Shown: positions 1 through 12,510, counted from the first letter of the stretch. The stretch is DNA of 64,000 nucleotides from Antedon mediterranea (GCF_964355755.1 NC_092671.1:9745001-9809000), one strand, 5' to 3'. The notes: generated from the letters alone by a model not told the origin. Numbers and translations: made by a program.

Positions 1-191
1 AATAATAATAATAAAATAGTAGTTTTGTAGTTGAGCCGCTTATTTTTCATAATCAACAAAAGTAACGAATTGATGGGGGCTAAATTACTGTACAAAACGT
101 GCCTATAAGTTTGACTTCAATAAAGGTCTTAAATATAATATTCAATGCGAGTTATTTTATCAATACTGTTAATTTGGGTAATCAATACATC

Positions 192-482
192 ATTTGGTTC
201 CCAACGCAACGTAGGCAAGTGAGTTGACCAATCACAGACGACGGGTGAGTCATTGCGTCCCGAGTGTACCAAGGCTCTGTCTACACTGTTATCAAACTTT
301 ATGTGACAAACAAATGTGATGTGACAACAAATGTACACGATGATATCATATCACTATCATATTTAAGCATATCACACTTTTTTTTGTCAAACTAGTTTGA
401 TAGTGTAGGCAGAGTTTACGGTTTTGTGCACTTATTTCCTCACCAATTACGTCGCGTTGCGTCCAAATAAAAACCAAGCTTT
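192..482. mobile_element. MITE family A copy, split by a family B insertion
   Basis: The left part (GGTTCCCAACGCAACGTAGG then TTGACCAATCACA) and the right end (GTCGCGTTGCGTCC...ACCAAGCTTTA) match the two halves of the family A elements at 11647 and 13848. The middle, 271-418, is a family B element. The copy is degraded, so the borders are approximate. Confidence 0.6.
271..418. mobile_element. MITE family B copy nested in family A
   Basis: Left end AAGGCTCTGTCTACACTGTT ATCAAAC and right end GTTTGATAGTGTAGGCAGAG are inverted repeats. The interior holds the family hallmarks ATGTGATGTG and ATATCACTATCATATTTAAG. Related copies are at 3108, 57348 and 62781. Confidence 0.75.
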
Positions 483-760
483 ACTTGAAGAAGCGAAATG
501 CTTTTAATTCTTGTTCGACACACCAAAAACAACATTTGTCGGATAAAACAAATTAAAATATTAAACACGTTTTATGAACATAATATAAATTTAATTCCAG
601 TGAATAATTCTAATTAAAAAAAACCGAAATTATTTCAATCGGCAATTATTATATATCAACACAGAACAAACGAATGATGTCTAGTTTGGGGAAGGGGAGT
701 AAGGAGAAAACAATTATACTTGTAATACCGGTATTAATATTGGGTACACTTATGTATTTA

Positions 761-902
761 AGCTTGGTTACCATTTAGACGTGACGTAAGAGCGTAAGCG
801 CAACACAAGTGATTTGACCAATCACAAGCGACAGTTCGATTGATTGATTAATTGCTTGTGATTGGTCAAATGATTTACATTGCGTACGCGGGAACCAAGC
901 TT
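761..902. mobile_element. MITE family A copy with TTA target duplication
   Basis: Termini AGCTTGG and CCAAGCT are flanked by TTA on both sides (758-760 and 903-905). The interior has the family pattern: GTGATTTGACCAATCACAAG on the left and CTTGTGATTGGTCAAATGAT on the right, so it can fold as a long hairpin. No ORF. Confidence 0.75.
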
Positions 903-1924
903 TAGAAAACGATACGGTCAAAACAATACATCGACTACCGTTTTCTAGTGACTTCACACTACTTAACATTGTAGGTTTATTTCAAAGAAAGGCACTGTGA
1001 TAAACATGTGCACATAATACATTATATATCAAACAAGACAATAAACAGAATCAAACATCGCATTTTTAAAGCTTAACGTATTTATACAAAAATGCATTTT
1101 AATAATTAATTATTTATTTAATTACTATACTATTTGAGATTTCAAAATACACATAATTTATACAATTCCCTATTTACCAAAAACATGTAGAATTACGCGA
1201 CATAAAACACACCTAATCATGGACCAATGTTCTTGTTTTTAGGAGACATTTAAGCAAACCAATAAACTCAACTGCATTTACAAAATACTATCTAAGATAT
1301 TCTTATTAATGTTGGGCCTAGGCTACGCCTATTTGCTGCGTTATTGGGTAGGTAGGTTCAGAGCAAACAGATGGTCGTTTAAAGACGAAATAGTATCGAC
1401 GTTAGGACAAAATGTGAAAATGTCGCCTTGTTATGGCAGTCATTTTGTTATTTAAAAAAAATCCAGGTATTGTTTTATTTTTTAAGCTCTATATTTTGCA
1501 AAAGCAGGCCTAAGTGATATATCTTGTTTTCGTATCTATCAGACTATTATAGACAATCTCGTAAGATTGATTGCCAATATACAGTATCATATAGTACTAA
1601 TCAAATACTACATCAATCCAGTCCGGGATGGGTACTTGTGTATTGTAAATAATTCACCATGATATTTAAAGTAAAGATGTACCGTACATATTCATTTTAT
1701 GAACGAAGTTGAATATCTCACTTCTTCAGCAGGCATGTTTCAAAGTGATAATGTAATGTTATAAGACAAATTCGTCTAGTCACGCTGGAACTTTTATTTA
1801 ATATCATTGGTTAAAATGTATGTAAAACAATCATTCATAATTATTACAAATCAATATTCCAAAAGGGTAGTACTGAGATATTTCCTAATTCGGATAATAA
1901 TAAACTAGAAGAGAAGAAAGTCAT

Positions 1925-2030
1925 TAAACGTTACAAGTAGTTTTCAAATGGGTTAACGCCAGGTCCACGGTTGTAAAGTCAGATATTGCGGTCATGGGTT
2001 CGAGTCCAAAACGAGACAATTCACAGAACA
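1925..2030 (+). mobile_element. tRNA-derived SINE fragment (low support)
   Basis: Contains an A-box-like stretch (TTTTCAAATGGGTTAACGCC) followed about 45 bases later by a B-box match GGTTCGAGTCC. These are the two parts of an internal Pol III promoter. It does not fold into an intact tRNA by eye, so a SINE head is preferred over a tRNA gene. Confidence 0.35.
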
Positions 2031-3107
2031 GACTCAATTTGATGTTAACTAGAATGACTCTATTGTTTTTACAAATTAGAAAATAATTCCTGTCATTGAG
2101 ATAAACTTTTCTAAACACAAAATAAACCTTGTTAAATACAATGTTTTCTAAAGATCCTAAAATCTTTGCGATGTGAACACTATCCTCTGCCTATGACCAG
2201 AACCATGTATATATATGGCTCTGCCTATGTCCATTTTTACATCTATCTGGAGTAAGACACGAAGACAAAGTCCAAATTTCAGAGACACCAACCAAAACAG
2301 GTTACGTACATCATACTCTGGACAATATTGACTAAAAACTACTAATATTAATAACCTGACTGGTATTTTGTACAGTACATGCTCAAAATATTATGCATGC
2401 TCAAATATTACTGTGTCGTGAGTATTGTTAATAATTTTGTATACAATCATGTATATTTTACACTCTTTATAAATGAAGCTCTTTTAATGTTGTGTTTCAC
2501 ATTGTGTATCAACTGTCCCTACTTTATTAGTATGTACATTTTTAATAATTAGAATTCAAAAAGACAAAATATAGTGTCTTCTACACGCACATTATATTTG
2601 GTTTTACAGTTATTGAAAGTAACTAAAACAAAAATAATCAATTTAGCAATAAAAAAAAAACAAATTATATTCATTTTTAAAACATATGTGTATAAATATA
2701 AAATTAATGGGACTAACTTATTTTTTTCCAGACAAATCTCACACATTTAATACTTCTTCACACAATAAAGTACAAAACTCTGAACAATTACAAAGAACCA
2801 GTTTTAAGATAAATGAAAAAAAAACATTACACATGTAAAAAAAATGTTGTACACGTTTACCACACACCAATCAAGTTCTGAAACACAGTCTGAATGAGGA
2901 CTACTACAAATCTGATAAATTTATTTCAATCCTACCCACACATAAATAAAATACTCTTATTATTGAGGGAAGCATACTTTTTCATACATAAATTAGGAGT
3001 AAGAATGTTTTTTAAAATTTACTAAAAAATAGAATAAAAACATTTTTTTTTCAATTGGGATTATGAATTAGACCAGTCACTTGTCAAATTAATTTTGAGA
3101 AACATTA

Positions 3108-3265
3108 AGCTTTGTCTACACTATCAAACTTTATGTGTCAAAAAAATGTGATGTGCCCATATATTGACATGATGTCATATCACTACCATATTTAAGCATA
3201 GCACTACCATATATAGGCACATCAAACTTTTTTGACACATAAAGTTTGATATTGTAGACAAGGCT
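3108..3265. mobile_element. MITE family B copy with perfect TTA target duplication
   Basis: Termini AGCTTTGTCTACACTATCAA and TTGATATTGTAGACAAGGCT, flanked by TTA at 3105-3107 and 3266-3268. The interior includes AAAAATGTGATGTGCCCATA and two ACTACCATAT repeats. A 158-bp non-coding element. The 3-bp TTA duplication and short inverted ends suit a PIF/Harbinger-type or related mobiliser. Confidence 0.8.
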
Positions 3266-4100
3266 TTACAATGAAATAAAAGCAATAATAGCTTGTACTG
3301 TTTTTGTATATAAAATTCTATTTTCATTGTACATTGATGACTTTTCATTCAATAGAGACCATTATGTAAACTGTTAAATATCCCAAACCTTTCTCCTAAA
3401 ATAACATCAATATGGTTTTTTCTTAATTTATAACAAATTTTATACAGCTTTAAAGGCAAAGTGTTAGTGTCGTAAATATCCCAATGAAATATACGCATGT
3501 ACTATGTTATTGTTGAGCAACAAATTTATGTTGCATGGTTAAGCAAAGTATTCAACAAAAAAGTCCATCACCATCTGACATGAAATTACAGTAGCTCCTA
3601 AAAAAGCTATTCTATGAAACAAATTTTGTATACAGTACAGTATAATGTATACAGTATTTATTATATACCCTTGGAAGTCTAATTACATTGTTAAAATAAT
3701 GTTTTTACAGGCCCATTGCAGAATTTCTTTAGATTGATTTCTTAATGATATAGCCTATAGGACATAGGAAATTTAAAATAAGTTACAGTGTTAAGTGTTT
3801 ATAACAAAAAGAAATGTGTAAATTGTGAAGCTGAAGAAGTGACGTAACTGGTCTAAGAAAATAGGGACCTTTTGCTTTGCGACAACCGACGACTTAACTA
3901 GGTCAGGTCAATTGATGTTTCGCCATCTGGAACTAGAAACGCTCAAAACTGTGTCGAGGTGGAGAGCGAGAATTTATGTTCCAATATCCCCGCAAGTGCA
4001 CAATAATGAATTAACATGACCTGGCCGTCACAACTCAAAATTTCCCAAATAAACAAACACAAGTGTACAAAAACAGTGCTAAGTGTTAACAAAATAAAAT

Positions 4101-7100
4101 CTATGTTTTCCCACTACCTGCACCAGGTCTTTTATCCGTGAAAAAACTTCTAAGAACAATTACTTGACCAATTCCTACAAACAAGATTGCGCAAAACTCT
4201 GCTATAGACCACCATTGTACTCGGTTGTTGACGAGCTCTGCGTGTGCACGGTCGTGCGCTTCACGTAACCTACCATGCGTTTGGTAACTTATGATTGATT
4301 TTAATGACTCGTGTATCATTACACAAGAAGCTTCAAGCTGAAGAAGAAAAAAACAAATTATGTATGAAAAAGAGGTAAACATATACAGGAAAGTTAACAG
4401 ACCGTGACAGAAGGGAAACACATGCTTTCAATTTTTTGAGATGCAAGTGACAACAGCTAGCTTTGTGTCCAGAATCGGAAGTTTCTTATGTTACTGTAGC
4501 TTTTGTACAGTACAGTATGTACAGGTACAAAAGCCAAGAAAAAATAGATTGATAGAGCATAAGTATCAATTATTTTTCATACCTGGATACCCCACACATC
4601 TGTATACAGTATTTATTGTTTTGTTGCATAGGAGGAAAGAAAGGCCTGGGTCATATAAGCTATTTTAGCTTGTTAACCCACCCATTACCATCATCAAGCA
4701 AGTACAGTAAGTATTAACAACCAAGACTTCTATTACCAAGAGTCTATTAACCCTTTTCACAAAAACAGAGTTTACACTCACACACACCATATAGAACACC
4801 AGTGTTGATGCCCCATAGTTTTACTAGGCCATGTGAAAAGGGTACTACACTGTAATATTAATAGTCAAAGGCCCTGTTCAGACCCATGGCGTTAGACCGT
4901 TTTAGCGTACAACGTTACTATCAAGGTCACGTTACAAACCGCAGAGAAAAAAACGAGGTGTTCAGACCCATAGCGTACAATTATCGTTACAACGGAAGTA
5001 CGTCATCCAAGTTGTTTCTAGTTGCATATTCATGTGCTCTTACCCACGTGTTTTCATCATTATTTCCACTGTATACAGGCCTAGATCTCAGCCCTACAAT
5101 TGACAAAATTTGCCGTAAATAAAACATACCTCAGCATTTATTTAGGAAAAATATAGTAAAGCCAAATTTCTGTTTCTATTGTTTTTATTTTGTAGTAAAA
5201 AACATTTTCCCCAGGCTCTTGTGTTACGAAAATAAAGCAGGCCTCGTAATGATGAAGAAAAAAATGATTGTGATTAGTCTATCCAGTCCAGTCAAAGATT
5301 ATATATTCTTTGGTCCCAGTCGGTTGAAAATAACCCTTAACTTGCTAATAAAAGGGATACAGCTCCCCTTGTTTGTTTACTGATTTTTTTAGGAGTTAGG
5401 GGGTTTTCAGCATTAAACTTGTCCAGTCTAGTCTGCCTTGTATGAATGAGTGACTTGATGTCCCAGTCCCACGCTAGTTTTTAGCTTGAATGAAATGCGT
5501 GAATGGCTCTAGGCCTAGCTAGGCCTAAAAGCGGATGGGATCGTAGTCCCTATGTTTAAATACAAGGTGCATGTATTTATGTCATTTGTTAGAAAATATA
5601 ATGGTAATCAGTTGATAATAGTTTGTAGCCTTTGTAACAGTTGTATTTGTAGTGTAGTTAGGCCTTATTTATTCTGGCCTTTTTGTTATTGAAATCCATC
5701 TCACACATTGACGATACAAGATGTCAGCCTAGGTCAAACCTTGTTTCGCGTCATAACAGGAAACGTTCTGATTGGATACAACGTTGACTTACAGTAGCGT
5801 CGTACGCTAAAACGGTACTATCAACCGTTTTCCACTACAACGCTACAACCGTTGTACGACGCGTTGTACGCTAATCCCCAACTGTTCAGACACACATTTT
5901 TTTAGCGTCGTACGCTAAAACGGTCTAACGCCATGGGTCTGAACAGGGCCAAAGATGTTTTTCATCTACTGTATTACAATTTACACATTTCAATCAATCA
6001 TTATGATGTTTTTGTTTCCAACAAGTGGGAATGATTATGTACGTAGACTTGACATAAGTAGCTATTGTAAACACACTCGTGTATCTTATTAATCCACTTA
6101 TAAACACTAAATCTGTGCTTTAGAAAATCATACAGCTTGCAGAACCTTATGAATATTAATTAGACACTTGGTACACAATAGCAAATAGCAAACAACCACA
6201 TCATTTAAATTAAAATATGTTAATTACAAAATAGTGTGTGTACTGTATTCCTTTTGATTATTTATCACATATTAATATTCATATGTAGAGCAGCAGTGTT
6301 TTGAAATATGGCTATTTTGTTAATATAACAGTTACAAAGTATATTAAAAAAATAATAATTAAATTTAAAATTTTCTTTTTTTACAAAATGTAACATTAAA
6401 CAAATGGATATTTTGTAATATAACAGTAAATAAGTATATTAAATAAATAATAATAAATACATTTTTAAAAATTATATAATCATTAAAATATTTTAAACAG
6501 TAAATAAAAATGAAACTACATATTGTACATAAAGACGCCTAATTAAATATTCAATTTAAATATTGTGCAGAAGAAAATTTTAGACTAATTTTAGATTAGA
6601 AACACAAACTGTTATTATTATTTATCATGATTATAATAAATAGTCTGATCTTATTGAACGTTGTAAACTTACCTGTGTTAATGCACTAGCTTGGGCTCCT
6701 ATTTTGCCGGTAAGGGGCTGTTCATCTCCGGCATAGAAATCAAAATAAACTGTTTTATGTGCAAATGTTGAAAATTCATTGCTAAAGCAGAATTTGTAAA
6801 CCCCTTTAACAGTAGTGGTCCACGTGTATGTGTCATACTGTTTCTTCTTCTCTTTATACAGGATTTGAGAGCCTGGACCCTCAAGGGTTACATCAACATC
6901 ATAGTGACCACCAGTTACAACCTAAATCAACAATATAAATCAGTTTATTTATGGATAAAAATATAACATTTATTGAATTTAAACACAAATTATTTTAGAT
7001 ATTCTCTAGTCTAGGCATAAATAATTCTTCATGAAATAACACATACAATGTTTTATACTATTGTTAGCCATGGTCTATATTTTAATCTGCAATAAATACT

Positions 7101-7408
7101 ATACAATACTGTAGAGTTATTATACAACAAAAGAACAAATTGAAAGTCAGGTAGGTAGGAAGTTTATTGAAATAGTTTTTAATTGATCCATATTTAATAT
7201 TTGACCGATCCGTACTTTCCTAATGAATAGATGTTACTACTGAACATCATACCTGATATTCTAATGTCGTTTTTATGTTCTTGTCAACTTCTTCGTAAAA
7301 ACATTGCTTAGCGTTATCGGACAGTTCAAACGTAAGCTCCGTCGCCCGGACTTGACTGGCTGACAGCAGCCAAACGCTAAACACCACACACAGCCTACAA
7401 ACCCACAT
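4101..7408 (-). CDS. TMED7: p24 family cargo receptor (TMED3/TMED7-like, gamma subfamily)
   Basis: Three exons read on the minus strand: 7253-7408, 6673-6921 and 4101-4337, with phase-0 junctions and GT-AG borders, giving 213 residues. The first exon encodes a signal peptide ([10 protein letters not shown]...) followed by [17 protein letters not shown]. Exon 2 holds the rest of the GOLD domain ([11 protein letters not shown], then [21 protein letters not shown]). The two cysteines form the GOLD disulfide in this family. The last exon encodes the coiled-coil ([19 protein letters not shown]), one membrane helix ([13 protein letters not shown]) and a short cytosolic tail with FF followed by DKR, the COPII/COPI coat-binding pattern. 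Known role: type I receptor cycling between ER and Golgi, packaging secretory cargo. The sequence sits between vertebrate TMED3 and TMED7, so one-to-one orthology is not decided. It lies head-to-head with PSMB4. The intron between exons 2 and 3 carries a ~1.1 kb MITE. Confidence 0.93.
4751..4842. mobile_element. Short MITE remnant with CCCTTTTCAC termini
   Basis: Begins CCCTTTTCACA and ends TGTGAAAAGGG, the same termini as the longer element at 57871-58202. The flanks (ATTAA, TACTA) no longer match well, so this is an older or internally deleted copy. It lies in the TMED intron just outside the large MITE. Confidence 0.55.
4871..5949. mobile_element. ~1.1 kb MITE with long terminal inverted repeats
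   Basis: The ends are mirror images: GCCCTGTTCAGACCCATGGC at 4871 and its reverse complement ending at 5949. The match continues inward for about 40 bases (GTTAGACCGTTTTAGCGTAC). A 5-bp direct repeat CAAAG flanks it (4866-4870 and 5950-5954). Moving the boundary out by one base would instead give a 3-bp AAA. GTACAACG/CGTTGTAC-type sub-repeats recur inside both ends. No transposase ORF is visible, so it is non-autonomous. It sits in the last intron of the TMED gene. The superfamily is not settled; the GGCCCTGTT start is reminiscent of PIF/Harbinger ends. Confidence 0.85.
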
Positions 7409-8525
7409 CTGTTTTTGTCTGTTTAAAACAAAATATACAGCAAATCACAATATTGCAAACATATTCAAATAATGCATGTTTTATATAGATTAAACTAAAC
7501 GTAAATGTTATGCTTACTTGTTTCAAAATCAAATAAAAATGTGTAAAATACTGTTAATCAACGTGGCAGCAACACAAATAATCAACCGGCAAAGAAGGGT
7601 CAACGAATTCTCCGGATGCGAGCGCCCTCAATATCTATACAGTTTTTCTATAATAAAAAAAAAGGATCAACCATCGATATCGATGGATCGATCGACGACA
7701 TCACCATGCCATTTCACTGATTCAATAATATATAGTACTGTATTGAAAATAGCTATGAAATATAAAGCATCTTTCGGTGGTTATTTATTGGACAATCGTA
7801 CGTGTGTCACAGTGGATGTATTGGAGGCACTAACTCTACACCGGGGGCTTATGATATACCACATTATCGATTAGTTGTTCCAATTTGTACAAAAGAATAT
7901 AACCATATCTTTATTATTAAAGGTTTTCGGCGTTTTTGTTTGGTCGTAGGGCCACTAACATCACGTCTACCGACACTAAACCTTCACACGATAAAAATCC
8001 AAAATTATCGATTAGTTATCAATCAAATCTGTAACTAGAATATGATAATATGTTTATTAATAACAATTGTATCCAAAAACAAATCTATACAATTGTTGTT
8101 TTGTTTTTGTCTCTTAACTACTGTTTTTGGCCTACTGTACTTACCTTTCAAATTGTGTTTTTTTTTTAAATCAAAAACATCACGTTCGCTATTCTTCCTG
8201 GACAATGTTTGTTATTATGCTGCACAAACAAATAAATAGTTCCACATACCATGTTGGTGATGATGATTTTACTCCAGTAAAAAAGGCAAAAACTTTTAAT
8301 AATGAAATATTATAATTTAATAACAAAATTTTATTTCTTTTTCAAAACATATCTTATTGGAATCTGTGGCAAGCAAAACAATAGTAATACAATAAATCAT
8401 GTTATGTTCAGGGAACTAGTCATCAAAAGCGCACTCTGTGTGTGGCATATGTTGTAAAAGTACACATCCGATTCTCCAATCATCCACCAACAAACAAACT
8501 TTCAATCCTCAACAAAAATTACAAC

Positions 8526-11500
8526 ATGGCGTTTTGCGGTGGAATTGATACACAATTATGGAAAAATGGACCTACACCAGGGGCCTTTTACAATTTTCCA
8601 GGTGGGAAAAGTGCCGTGCATGATGATCCTGCTAAATATACATTGTAAGTTGTGTACTATTTTTTTCAAAGTATGCTTTATTGAATTAATATGGTGTTAG
8701 GCTAGGCCTAGCACGGTTTAAATTTGTTGAGTGAGTCAGCATTGTTAGTGGGAATCGAAGAGGGAGACGAAAGGTTGCACTAAGGGGAAGACACTTCGTC
8801 CACCTGGCCTAGCAGTAGTTAATTTTACAAGAAGGCTCAGCTAGTTGTATGGAAAAGTGTAGTTTAACGCAGTTGATGTGATGATTTAGCCTAGCTTAAT
8901 ATATAAATTATAGGTTGGCCTATTTAATTGTTAGTGGGAATCGAAGAGGGAGACGAAAGGTTGCACAAGGAGAAGGGGAAAGACACTTCGTCCACCTGGC
9001 CTAGCAGTAGTTAATTTTACAAGAAGGCTCAGCTAGTTGTATGGAAAAGTGTAGTTTAACGCAGTTGATGTGATGATTTAGCCTAGCTTAATATATAAAT
9101 TATAGGTTGTCCTATTTAAAAAAAAAATATTACTTATTATTTTTGGGAATTTTGAAGAGAATTGATTTCCGTTTTTAAAATTTTTTTCTATTCAATTTTT
9201 TTTCAGATCGCCAATAGTGACCGGCTCATCAGTACTTGGAATGAAGTTCAATGGTGGAGTACTGATAGCAGCTGATATGTTAGGATCCTACGGCTCTTTA
9301 GCAAGATTCCGTAACATATCTAGAATCACAACGGTGGGAAACAATACAGTTTTGGGTGCTGGAGGCGATTATGCAGATTTTCAGTACCTGAAGGAGAGAC
9401 TAGAACAGAATATGTATGTTTATTGTTAAAATAAATATTGAAATACTGATAAAAAATATTAATTACAAACCTTTTCATGTTTACCAACTCATTTAAACTT
9501 TGTTTGTTTTAATTACAGCATTTATAATGAATGTTTAAATGACGGTCATGAATACACACCAGCTGCGATATTTTCTTGGCTGACCCGTGTTATGTACTAC
9601 AGAAGGTCACAGTTCAACCCCTTATGGAATACAGTAATAGTTGGTGGCGTTCACAATGGGGAATCGTAAGTCCTTTTCAAATCGTTAATATACATTACTG
9701 TAGAATTTTTAAGTTTGAAAACTTTGATGGTATTGTTCCAACTACAGTATGAACATCAATAATAAAATAAAACCAGTTTTAATTTATTTAATATCCATGA
9801 CATATGGTTATGCATCCTCTTGTTGAAATAAATGAATGAAAATTTACTGTTTTACAACAGTTTTCTAGGCTATGTTGATAAGATTGGTACAGCATATGAA
9901 AGTGACACAGCAGCCTGTGGATTTGGAGCATATATTGCATTGGTAAGTATTGAAATTCTGCCTAAACTCATTTACCGTTGGATTACTTGATTCATTGATC
10001 AATTGATTACCTGATTGATCAATTGATTACCTGATTGATCAATTGATTACCTGATTGATTGATCAATTGATTACATGATTGATTGATCAATTGATTACAT
10101 GATTGATTGATCAATTGTATTAATCTTCATATTGCTCATTTTGTTTAATTCTGTATATTTTGTATAATGTATTTAACTACTCAGTTCGAAATTCAGTTTA
10201 TACTGCCATGAATTGTTTTATGTATATACTTTTTGATGAATAAAAGATACCGAAAAGATACCGAATTGATTACCTGATTGATTGATCAATTGATTACATG
10301 ATTGATTGATAGATTGATCAATTGATTACATGATTGATTGATCAATTGATTGCCTAATTAATTGATTACCTGATTGATTGATCAATTGATTACCTGATTG
10401 GTTGATTAATTGATTACCTGATTGATCAATTGATTACCTGATTGATCAATTGGTTACCTGATTGATTGATCAATTGATTGCCTAATTAATTGATTACCTG
10501 ATTGATTGATCAATTGATTACCTGATTGATCAATTGATTACATGATTGATTGATCAATTGATTGCCTAATTAATTGATTACCTGATTGATTGATCAATTG
10601 ATTACCTGATTGATCAATTGATTACATGATTGATTGATCAATTGATTGCCTAATTAATTGATTACTTGATTGATTGATCAATTGATTACCTGATTGGTTG
10701 ATTAATTGATTACCTGATTGATCAATTGATTACCTGATTGATCAATTGGTTACCTGATTGATTATTGCAGTCAAAAGAATCTACAGGGTCAATCAAATGC
10801 TACTGTACTGTCTTCTAGATGCTTTAGTCTCTTTAAGCTGGGTGGCATCATACATCTGTCTTACTATTCTAAACAGATACAAGTCTGCCTCTATTGGAAT
10901 ATATTTGATAGTTTTCTGTTTAAATGAAAGGATTATTAAAGAACCAGGCCTGTATTACTGTTATTCTCATACTATGTTCAATTCCTGTTGTTTTGTTTAT
11001 TTGAGTACGTGCCATAATGTATCTATTGTTTATATAGCCAATGATGCGAGATGCAACTGAGAAAAATCCTAACATGTCTGAGGCAGAAGCAAAAGCAGTC
11101 CTAGAAAGATGTTTACGAGTGTTATTCTACAGAGATGCAAGATCATTTAACAAAGTAAGTATTCTGAATAACTAGAAATGGAATAAACAGAATAGAAACA
11201 ATTTAGGACATATTGCTATTTCTCATTCTACATACACATAAGTGTAAAGCCCTTGGAGCACAAATTAACTGTGCATTTTAGTACAGGATAGAAAATAATG
11301 TTAAAAACATTTTCTTTATACTGTGAATTTACCATTGCTGTGTGTAATACTGATAATTAAATTAAGTATTTTAATTTTTTTGCCAATTTGAACACGGAAA
11401 GTACTAGGCATAAAAAGGAATCCCCTCCTATGTACACTCTAGTCGCTCGCACTACCTCGGCTATGTTAGCTTATCATAACCCATTTGGAAACAAGCCTTT

Positions 11501-12454
11501 GGGCTTAAAGGGTTATCACCTGCTTTCCATTTCTTAAATTTAATGTTTGTATTTTTCTATGTATTATAATTTATTTTCATTCATATTTTTACTGTTTTTT
11601 AAATTGTACTGTCCTTAGAAAGAAATAAATATTACTTTGTTACTAAAGCGTGGTTCCCACTAGCGACGCAACGCAAGGACGTAACGCAATGCAAGTGAAT
11701 TGACCAATCACAAGCGATGGCTTATTCGCTTGTGATTGCTAACTGTCGATAACTTCGCTTCTCATCGGTTAAAACGCTTGCGTTGCGTTTACGTCCTTGG
11801 GTTACGTTCTAGTGGGAACCAAGCTTTACCCATCCACACAAGAGGATTGCGGTTATTTTCTAAACGATAGAGAAGAGGGTAGCATTTCTTCCTACAGTCC
11901 TACTAGCTGTAGAAACTGCTGGCCTTGGACTAGCCTACCTTTTTAAGCCTAGTGAGGGGTAATAATAATAATACAGATTTCTAGAGCGCACTTCGCCACC
12001 AAAGGTGCTCAAGGCTACATATGAATCAATTTGTATTATTTTAGTTTGAAATCGCAGTTGTAACAGCTGAGGGCGCAAGGATCGAAAAGCCAGCGTCTGC
12101 ATCTACAAATTGGGAGATAGCACACATGGTTGAGTACGTTCATTTTCATTAATTTATATTGTAAAATAATTATTTAATCACAAAACTGTACAATAGGCAA
12201 CTTCTAAACAATACTGTAGAAAAATGTAATCTACATATTTTGGAAAGTATCCATCCATTTTAGTTTAAAATCATTTCAAACTTACTTTAGTTTCTGACTT
12301 TAGACTAAAATCATTTAAACACAGTTTTTTAGAAATAATAATAAAATAAAAATAATAAATAAACGTAACAATTAAAGTAAAATGCCAGAAAATGTACATA
12401 AATTTAATTATTTATAATGTTCTGGTTTTTTATTTCTCCAGAGGACATGAATGA
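8526..12454 (+). CDS. PSMB4: 20S proteasome subunit beta type-4 (beta7)
   Basis: Seven coding exons: 8526-8644, 9207-9413, 9519-9665, 9861-9942, 11038-11154, 12045-12133 and 12442-12454. All have GT-AG borders and compatible phases, giving 257 residues (vertebrate PSMB4 is about 264). Diagnostic blocks are [87 protein letters not shown] and [12 protein letters not shown], ending in [12 protein letters not shown]. It is a structural, non-catalytic beta subunit of the proteasome core. The residues before VTGSSV form the cleaved propeptide, so there is no catalytic Thr1. A polyadenylation signal AATAAA lies at 12505-12510. Intron 1 carries a tandem duplication and intron 4 a large minisatellite. 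Confidence 0.96.
8742..9118. repeat. Tandem duplication (~190 bp x 2) in PSMB4 intron 1
   Basis: A block starting TTGTTAGTGGGAATCGAAGA at 8742 recurs at 8928 and continues to about 9118. The copies are nearly identical except for a small indel near AAGGGGAAGACAC and one or two substitutions at the end (GGTTGGCC versus GGTTGTCC). High identity implies a recent duplication. No coding potential. Confidence 0.9.
9980..10766. repeat. Degenerate minisatellite of TGATCAATTGATTACC units in PSMB4 intron 4
   Basis: Dozens of copies of a ~20-24 bp unit built on ATTGATTACCTGATTGATCA. Variants such as GATTGATTGATCAATTGATT and TTGCCTAATTAATTGATTAC form a higher-order pattern in the right half. The array is interrupted at about 10125-10265 by unrelated DNA. 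The unit is dense in TGATCA and CAATTG palindromes. It lies wholly within an intron. Confidence 0.92.
10125..10265 (+). mobile_element. Possible retroelement 3' fragment inside the minisatellite
   Basis: Unrelated sequence splits the minisatellite. It ends TTTTTGATGAATAAAAGATACC and is followed by a short tandem of AAAAGATACCG. An AATAAA next to a terminal short tandem is typical of non-LTR retrotransposon 3' ends. There is no coding sequence and the element is not identified. Confidence 0.35.
11647..11825. mobile_element. MITE family A copy downstream of PSMB4 exon 5
   Basis: Left end AGCGTGGTTCCCACTAGCGA and right end TTCTAGTGGGAACCAAGCT are inverted repeats. Internal arms (TTGACCAATCACAAGCGATG and CGCTTGTGATTGCTAA) extend the symmetry. 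Lies in PSMB4 intron 5, with a TA-containing flank on both sides. Confidence 0.8.
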
Positions 12455-12504
12455 GTTGAATCACCTGTGAACATTATGTAAATTAGGAGCTAACACTAAT
12501 CTCA

Positions 12505-12510
12505 AATAAA
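12505..12510 (+). terminator. Polyadenylation signal of PSMB4
   Basis: AATAAA about 50 bases after the PSMB4 stop codon, in the expected sense orientation. The cleavage site is not visible from sequence alone. Confidence 0.5.

Larger units (their letters stand above)
1..4100. other. Gene-free 5' portion of the window
   Basis: AT-rich, with only short unsupported ORFs. It contains the MITE copies listed separately (192-482, 271-418, 761-902, 3108-3265) and a tRNA-like SINE fragment near 1925-2030. The 3' UTR of the TMED gene presumably occupies the part next to 4101. Nothing else is recognised. Confidence 0.6.

Noticed and set aside
10758-11060. 100-codon plus-strand ORF
   Set aside because: It spans the end of PSMB4 intron 4 and its acceptor; the real exon starts at 11038 in another frame.
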